Source: Phoronis australis
Taxonomy: Eukaryota; Phoronida; Phoronidae
Reading direction: 5' to 3'
Assembly: GCA_002633005.1 (NCBI GenBank)
Contig: NMRA01000528.1
Coordinates: 126,535-190,534, forward strand
Length of the DNA: 64,000 bases
Within the stretch, counting starts at the first letter, position 1. The number at the start of each line of letters is the position of its first letter. The notes under the pieces are model-generated. The model was not told the DNA's origin, ran no database searches, and saw only the letters and a program-made list of their open reading frames with translations. This document shows positions 60,165 to 64,000 of this stretch, piece by piece. Position numbers and translations under genes: made by a program.

Positions 60165-60304
60165 GTAAAATGTAACAATGACGTAAAATGTAACAATGAC
60201 GTAAAATGTAACAATGACGTAAAATGTAACAATGACGTAAAATGTAACAATGACGTAAAATGTAACAATGACGTAAAATGTAACAGTGACGTAAAATGTA
60301 ACAG
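60165..60304 (+). repeat. 18-bp minisatellite, about eight units
   Basis: The unit is acgtaaaatgtaacaatg, nearly perfect, with an a-to-g change (aacagtg) in the last units. The core gtaaaatgtaac also occurs singly near 60080, and inverted near 60138 and twice at 60597-60633. Confidence 0.97.
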
Positions 60305-60452
60305 TTGTTGCAACAATGTGTCATACTCATTACGCCACATCTTAAATGCCAATTGTCATATAGTGTTTTTATTTTACTTTATTTCTGTTTCTGTTGACGA
60401 AGGATGTCATTATATCCGAAAATTTCAGTTGATCCATTCTTGTTGTTTTATT

Positions 60453-60492
60453 TACACACACCCACNACACACACACACACACACACACACAA
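60453..60492. repeat. (CA)n microsatellite with an N
   Basis: An imperfect CA run interrupted by an unknown base at 60466, followed by a short AT-rich tract (atatatag). Confidence 0.9.
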
Positions 60493-61167
60493 ATATATAT
60501 AGGTATATATATATTCTACATTTTGTGAAACAATAGTATCCTTGACTTGAGAGGATCTGGATCGCCTTATTTAGTTTCAGATTTATTTTCTACGTTATTT
60601 ACATTTTACGAAATTGTTACATTTTACGGTGTATCAAGGCTCTCGTGTGTACGGAACGCACTCCTTGTTTCACCAGTAACCACTTCACGACCGATCTCTT
60701 ATAGGGTAAGCGGTAAGTGTCGTCCTTCCATACCGCCCGACCATTGTCATAACATTTTGTTTGCCTTCGTTGCTACGTCATGTCGCAAATGATCTCATTT
60801 GAGTAAAGAACAACTTATCAGGTGACTTTCATAGCTGTGAGTTGTCTAATGCTTTTTTAACAGAATGCCGTTTTGCAGAGCACGGGGTTTTTACCAAAAA
60901 GTGAAGGTTTTAAAGGGGAAGACAACATTTTTATGTCATTTTTAGTAAAAATATGGTTCGTTGGTTACCCATGACGTATTTTCAGATAATAACGACTTTC
61001 TGTAATTTTATTAATTAGTCGCGCCATACTCCAGGAGTGACATTCAGGGAGTCAAGAGTTTCCCGCAATTTTGTTTTCATATAGTCTGACTGAGTGACCT
61101 GTCGAGTCAGTCGTTGTTTTACCTCTGTTGTGATAATTTCGGTTGTAGTTTGCGTTGGTCGGTCAAC

Positions 61168-61492
61168 ATGCTGCACGGTTGCTGCGTACTGGGGTGTACT
61201 TATTATTGTCTCACGTGCACCTTGGGTATACCACTACACCGCTTTCCGAAAGCTGACACGCTAAGCCGTACTTAGATCGTCCGTGTGAAGAACGCAGCGT
61301 TACCGTCCACGCGACGTACAAAGCACTGGAAAATTACCGAGTGTGTGGCAAGCATTTTGTGCCGTTGGATTACGAACGAGAAGTGTACGCGGAATTGATA
61401 AAAGTTCCTGCAAAACAACGCATGAAGAAGGGTGCCATACTGTCCCTGTTGATTCCCGGCACCACTCCGTCGCTACCACCGAAAAAGCATTT
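61168..61492 (+). pseudogene. THAP-domain relic (transposase N-terminus)
   Basis: From ATG 61168 the frame encodes CCVLGC near the start and LHRFPKAD, then stops at TAG 61273-61275. A different frame then reads YRVCGKHF and later IPGTTPSLPPKK, ending at TGA about 61490. This gives, in order, the C2CH layout of THAP (C-x2/4-C, HRFP, C-x2-H-F, a proline block), broken by at least one frameshift. The conserved Trp between HRFP and VCGKHF is not seen. It is a dead DNA-binding domain that in live elements binds the transposon ends. Confidence 0.85.
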
Positions 61493-61759
61493 TTGAAGCT
61501 AGTACCCTCGCGAGTTGTGGCCGTTACAGCGACTGGAGGTCCTTCATTTAATGTCACCCGTGCCTCCGAACGCACCTCAGAGCGCGCAATTCCGGGAACT
61601 AGCAGCGATTCGCCCCGTGCTGGTGTTGTCTGCAGCCCAGAGTCTGTAAGCAGCCCTGCAGCGATATTGATTAATGGGAGTGAATACAAGCCAAGTTCAA
61701 CACCCAGTGGAGAGACAGGTCGACGTCCAGTGGTCAAGCCGGTGGCAAACTCTGATAAG

Positions 61760-61900
61760 TTTGTTGCGGACTTGACTAAAGTGTTGGAGCTATTTAGAAT
61801 GTGCCAGGTATTTGGCAAGGGAGTCACACAGAGGGATATAAGCGGTTTGGGTGCCCAGGTCACCATCCAGTGGGAACAGCATAGGCAATCCATTGAGGTC
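61760..61900 (+). pseudogene. Possible transposase zinc-knuckle relic downstream of THAP
   Basis: In a third frame the plus strand reads LELFRMCQVFGKGV, then GLGAQVTIQW. This resembles the LF..C..CG......G..V.V segment often found after THAP in Kolobok-like proteins. Several cysteines and histidines expected after it are missing. It fits element decay, but the match is weak. Confidence 0.35.
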
Positions 61901-62106
61901 AGCATAACAGTACGCACCGTGAATTTGCAAGTCGTCCCACCACGTCTGTCCTCAGTATCTACCTCATTCCTCTGAATACCTGACTGTGCATACTGTGCCT
62001 CACTATACTCGGGCTTAAACATGTATCCACCCAATGTCTGTTCGTGAAAAAAATTCCTCGTCACTGCTGCTATGAACAATGTTTCCGTTACTCTGACTCC
62101 AGCCAT
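61867..62106 (-). pseudogene. P2X7 ballast-like cysteine domain relic
   Basis: The minus-strand ATG at 62106 opens a frame with GGYMFKPEYSEAQY at residues 26-39, then RRGGTTCKFTVRTVM at 54-68 and LTSMDCLCCSHW at 69-80. In invertebrate proteins with the cytoplasmic ballast domain of P2X7, an FEPEY-type motif precedes WCxCxxCxxMPTxxExxCC. Here the expected Trp, two Cys and the Pro are replaced, each explainable by one or two base changes, while the end CLCC is intact. The frame stays open 268 codons but runs antisense over the THAP region, so only the first 80 residues are called. It may be a passenger gene of the transposon. Confidence 0.42.
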
Positions 62107-62441
62107 TTTCAGGCTACTACAACGATAAGGTTTCTAAATCCAACGTAACTCAGTTATCTTACAACATAGTTTGTCGTAGAATACCTGTCGATGGGAAGAG
62201 GTGACGACAATTTTAGAAAAACATCACAAACAACAGTAGAACATATCCTCACAGTAAACTCGAACACACTATAAACAAAATGGCGGGAAATTCTTAACCC
62301 CAAAACGTCACTTCCGGAGTAGTGCACTACTAATTAATAAAATTATAGGGAAGACGTGGTTAACTGAAACACATGCATGGGATAATCAACAAACCGTATT
62401 TTTACTAAAAATGACATGAAAAACGTTGCATTCCCCTTTAA

Positions 62442-64000
62442 GCGCCATTGGTTATTGCATTGAAACGTCACTGTTCGACAAAAGCTATTTGCGCGCATAT
62501 GTTAATGCATGCACTTATTCTTGTACTTCAGTGTCAGGTGGAGTCTTCGGTCTTGCCGTAAGAGAGAGTTCTGTTGCGACGACTGAGTTCAGTACGAGGA
62601 CAACAGGCCATAACCAATTATTATTGTTGAATAAACAAAACGCAACTGCATTAGCGTTCGGAATACTGACTAAGTCACCAAGAACCAGGACAATTTTTAG
62701 GGAAAACCACCGTGAACAAACATGTTAGCACCATGAATTCTTTTGTGTAAGTGACATCTTAGACGGTAGGGCTCAGCAAAGTACGATGTCATAAATTACA
62801 GCTATGTTTATAACTGTTCAGTGTCCTGTAATCATTTCCTTCATGTATATTGAACGAACTTTTGTCGATTACCGCCTGCATGTAGTTGAATACGTCTCTA
62901 TTTCCTTCTGGCCTAGAATATCTGTTCAAACCCACACCTGCATCGCAGTGCGGCAGCAAAAGAATGAAACAACAGGCTTCAACATCAACGCGCATGCGCA
63001 AGATGTTTCCTGTACTGAGGGATCAGTGAAGCGACACAAATGTGAACGCGTTTCCCAGGTCTCCAGTTTCCGTTCAGGGCTCCCCTTCCGGTGGCACCAA
63101 TTTTTTTTCTGGGTGAGCCTTCTGATTTCTTAAGAGCGGAGCGGTCCACACTAACTTCCTGAGTAGGGCGCATTAACCCCCGCTTCCTACGCCTATACAT
63201 GTACAGCGGGGACACATGTTATTGACGAAAGAAATGTAATAAAAGGCAAATGCTCTACGTAATCGCTTACTACATTACAAGCAAATTATTTTACAATGTT
63301 TAAATCGTTACACCTTGTCTAACAGTTGTCAAAAAGAATGGAAAACACATCACGAGATCGTTCACAAAAATCGGCATGATATCAATTAAACACCTTTCCC
63401 AACGACACCACCGGAAGCCGGTATGTTGTTATTTTTGGGTCACACATTGATTACGGAAACTAAGACTTTTTAATGCAGGTTATCGTCTGTATGTTTACAC
63501 TTGTGTGGTAACATAAGACAATTGCTTTCGTTCAAGTGTTCACCTATTTGTTTATGTGAAATGTGGTAAATCAAGCGTGTTCTTATCTTTTTTGCATCGA
63601 CATACTTCTGACGTTAAAGAGTAGACTTGTTAAGCACCCTCAGCCTCACTTCTTCATAGAGCATGCGAATGCTTCGGGTATTTTGGTAGCCCCGAAAGCC
63701 AAATTTCTCTCGGAGACGTACCTTAACTGCTCATGTCCAAATCTCACCAACTGCGAGTTCTCGCTCGAAATCTGCTAGTAGAAGTGAGAGAAACATTTAC
63801 AAAACTGTGTTTTTTTCGTAATCGAATTTTCAAAGTGTGCTGCTTGCGAAAGGCAAGAATGCTGTTTCATCTCGGGGCTGGTTTCAGGGCGATAATGAAT
63901 ACAAAATCCTGCTTAACGCCTGCAACAGATAGCGTTTGTCATGAAAAATGGCAAGTGGGACTAATTGGCGGCTCCACTGCTGGAATGTTCTCCTCTGGCG
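62442..64000. other. No gene recognised
   Basis: Short frames only, none with a domain. A gcgcatgcgc palindrome lies at 62990-62999. Confidence 0.5.

Larger units (their letters stand above)
60914..62437. mobile_element. Kolobok-type DNA transposon, internally deleted and decayed
   Basis: The 1,524-bp element starts AGGGGAA and ends TTCCCCT, with TTAA directly outside both ends (60910-60913, 62438-62441). The inverted ends agree over about 60 bp, including tgtcatttttagtaaaaata. It carries a THAP zinc-finger relic on the plus strand. THAP domain plus TTAA target duplication is the hallmark of the Kolobok superfamily; piggyBac also uses TTAA but lacks THAP, and P elements have THAP but 8-bp duplications. 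The transposase is broken and mostly missing. A second coding relic on the minus strand resembles the P2X7 ballast domain. Confidence 0.88.

Noticed and set aside
60165-60304. CRISPR-like array
   Set aside because: The 18-bp units are directly adjacent with no spacers and the genome is animal; it is a minisatellite.

Overview
The window is AT-rich, intron-rich animal DNA. It has long introns, GT-AG splice sites, dense non-autonomous transposons, tRNA-derived SINE-like pieces, one LINE 3' end and assembly gaps (a 208-base N run at 45505-45712 and single Ns at 3355, 52124 and 60466). An exon-rich B4GALT gene, a THAP/TTAA-type DNA transposon and hAT-type MITEs fit a marine invertebrate with a genome of several hundred Mb or more, such as a hemichordate, echinoderm or cephalochordate. 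The species cannot be fixed from the sequence.

The one gene I could reconstruct completely lies on the minus strand, 39338 down to 5700. It has six coding exons whose splice phases all agree. They give a 333-residue type II Golgi glycosyltransferase of the beta-1,4-galactosyltransferase family (CAZy GT7). The DVD and WGWGxEDDD motifs, the metal-binding Met and His, four conserved cysteines and the C-terminal DG..SL block are present. The position equivalent to bovine B4GALT1 Tyr289 is Leu, which predicts transfer of GalNAc rather than Gal, as in the invertebrate LacdiNAc synthases. Introns 1, 2, 3 and 5 are 5-12.5 kb and hold most of the repeats seen between 6 and 39 kb.

Inside these introns are two hAT-type MITEs with 8-bp target duplications (8638-8795, 25761-25916), a LINE 3' end (about 11030-11564), a (TA)n tract, a foldback element (20161-20812), a small hairpin (21771-21879), two copies of a MITE (27191-27366, 28505-28670), an element with inverted minisatellite arms (about 29330-29945), a degenerate tandem region (about 33520-34200) and a 2-kb element with 18-bp terminal inverted repeats that carries a recurring 15-mer (35315-37291).

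From 39.4 to 64 kb the sequence is intergenic or belongs to unrecognised genes. It holds a second copy of the repeat seen at the window start (41177-41830), a 1.2-kb inverted-repeat element containing a SINE-like tRNA head (41940-43136), three members of a MITE family, two hairpin elements, and a 1.55-kb tandem duplication (50575-53648) that may be two alleles joined by assembly. It also holds one well-bounded internal exon of an unknown plus-strand gene (53449-54158), an 18-bp minisatellite (60165-60304), and a decayed Kolobok-type transposon (60914-62437) bounded by TTAA. That transposon carries a THAP domain on one strand and a probable P2X7-ballast-like cysteine domain on the other; it is the most unusual object in the window.
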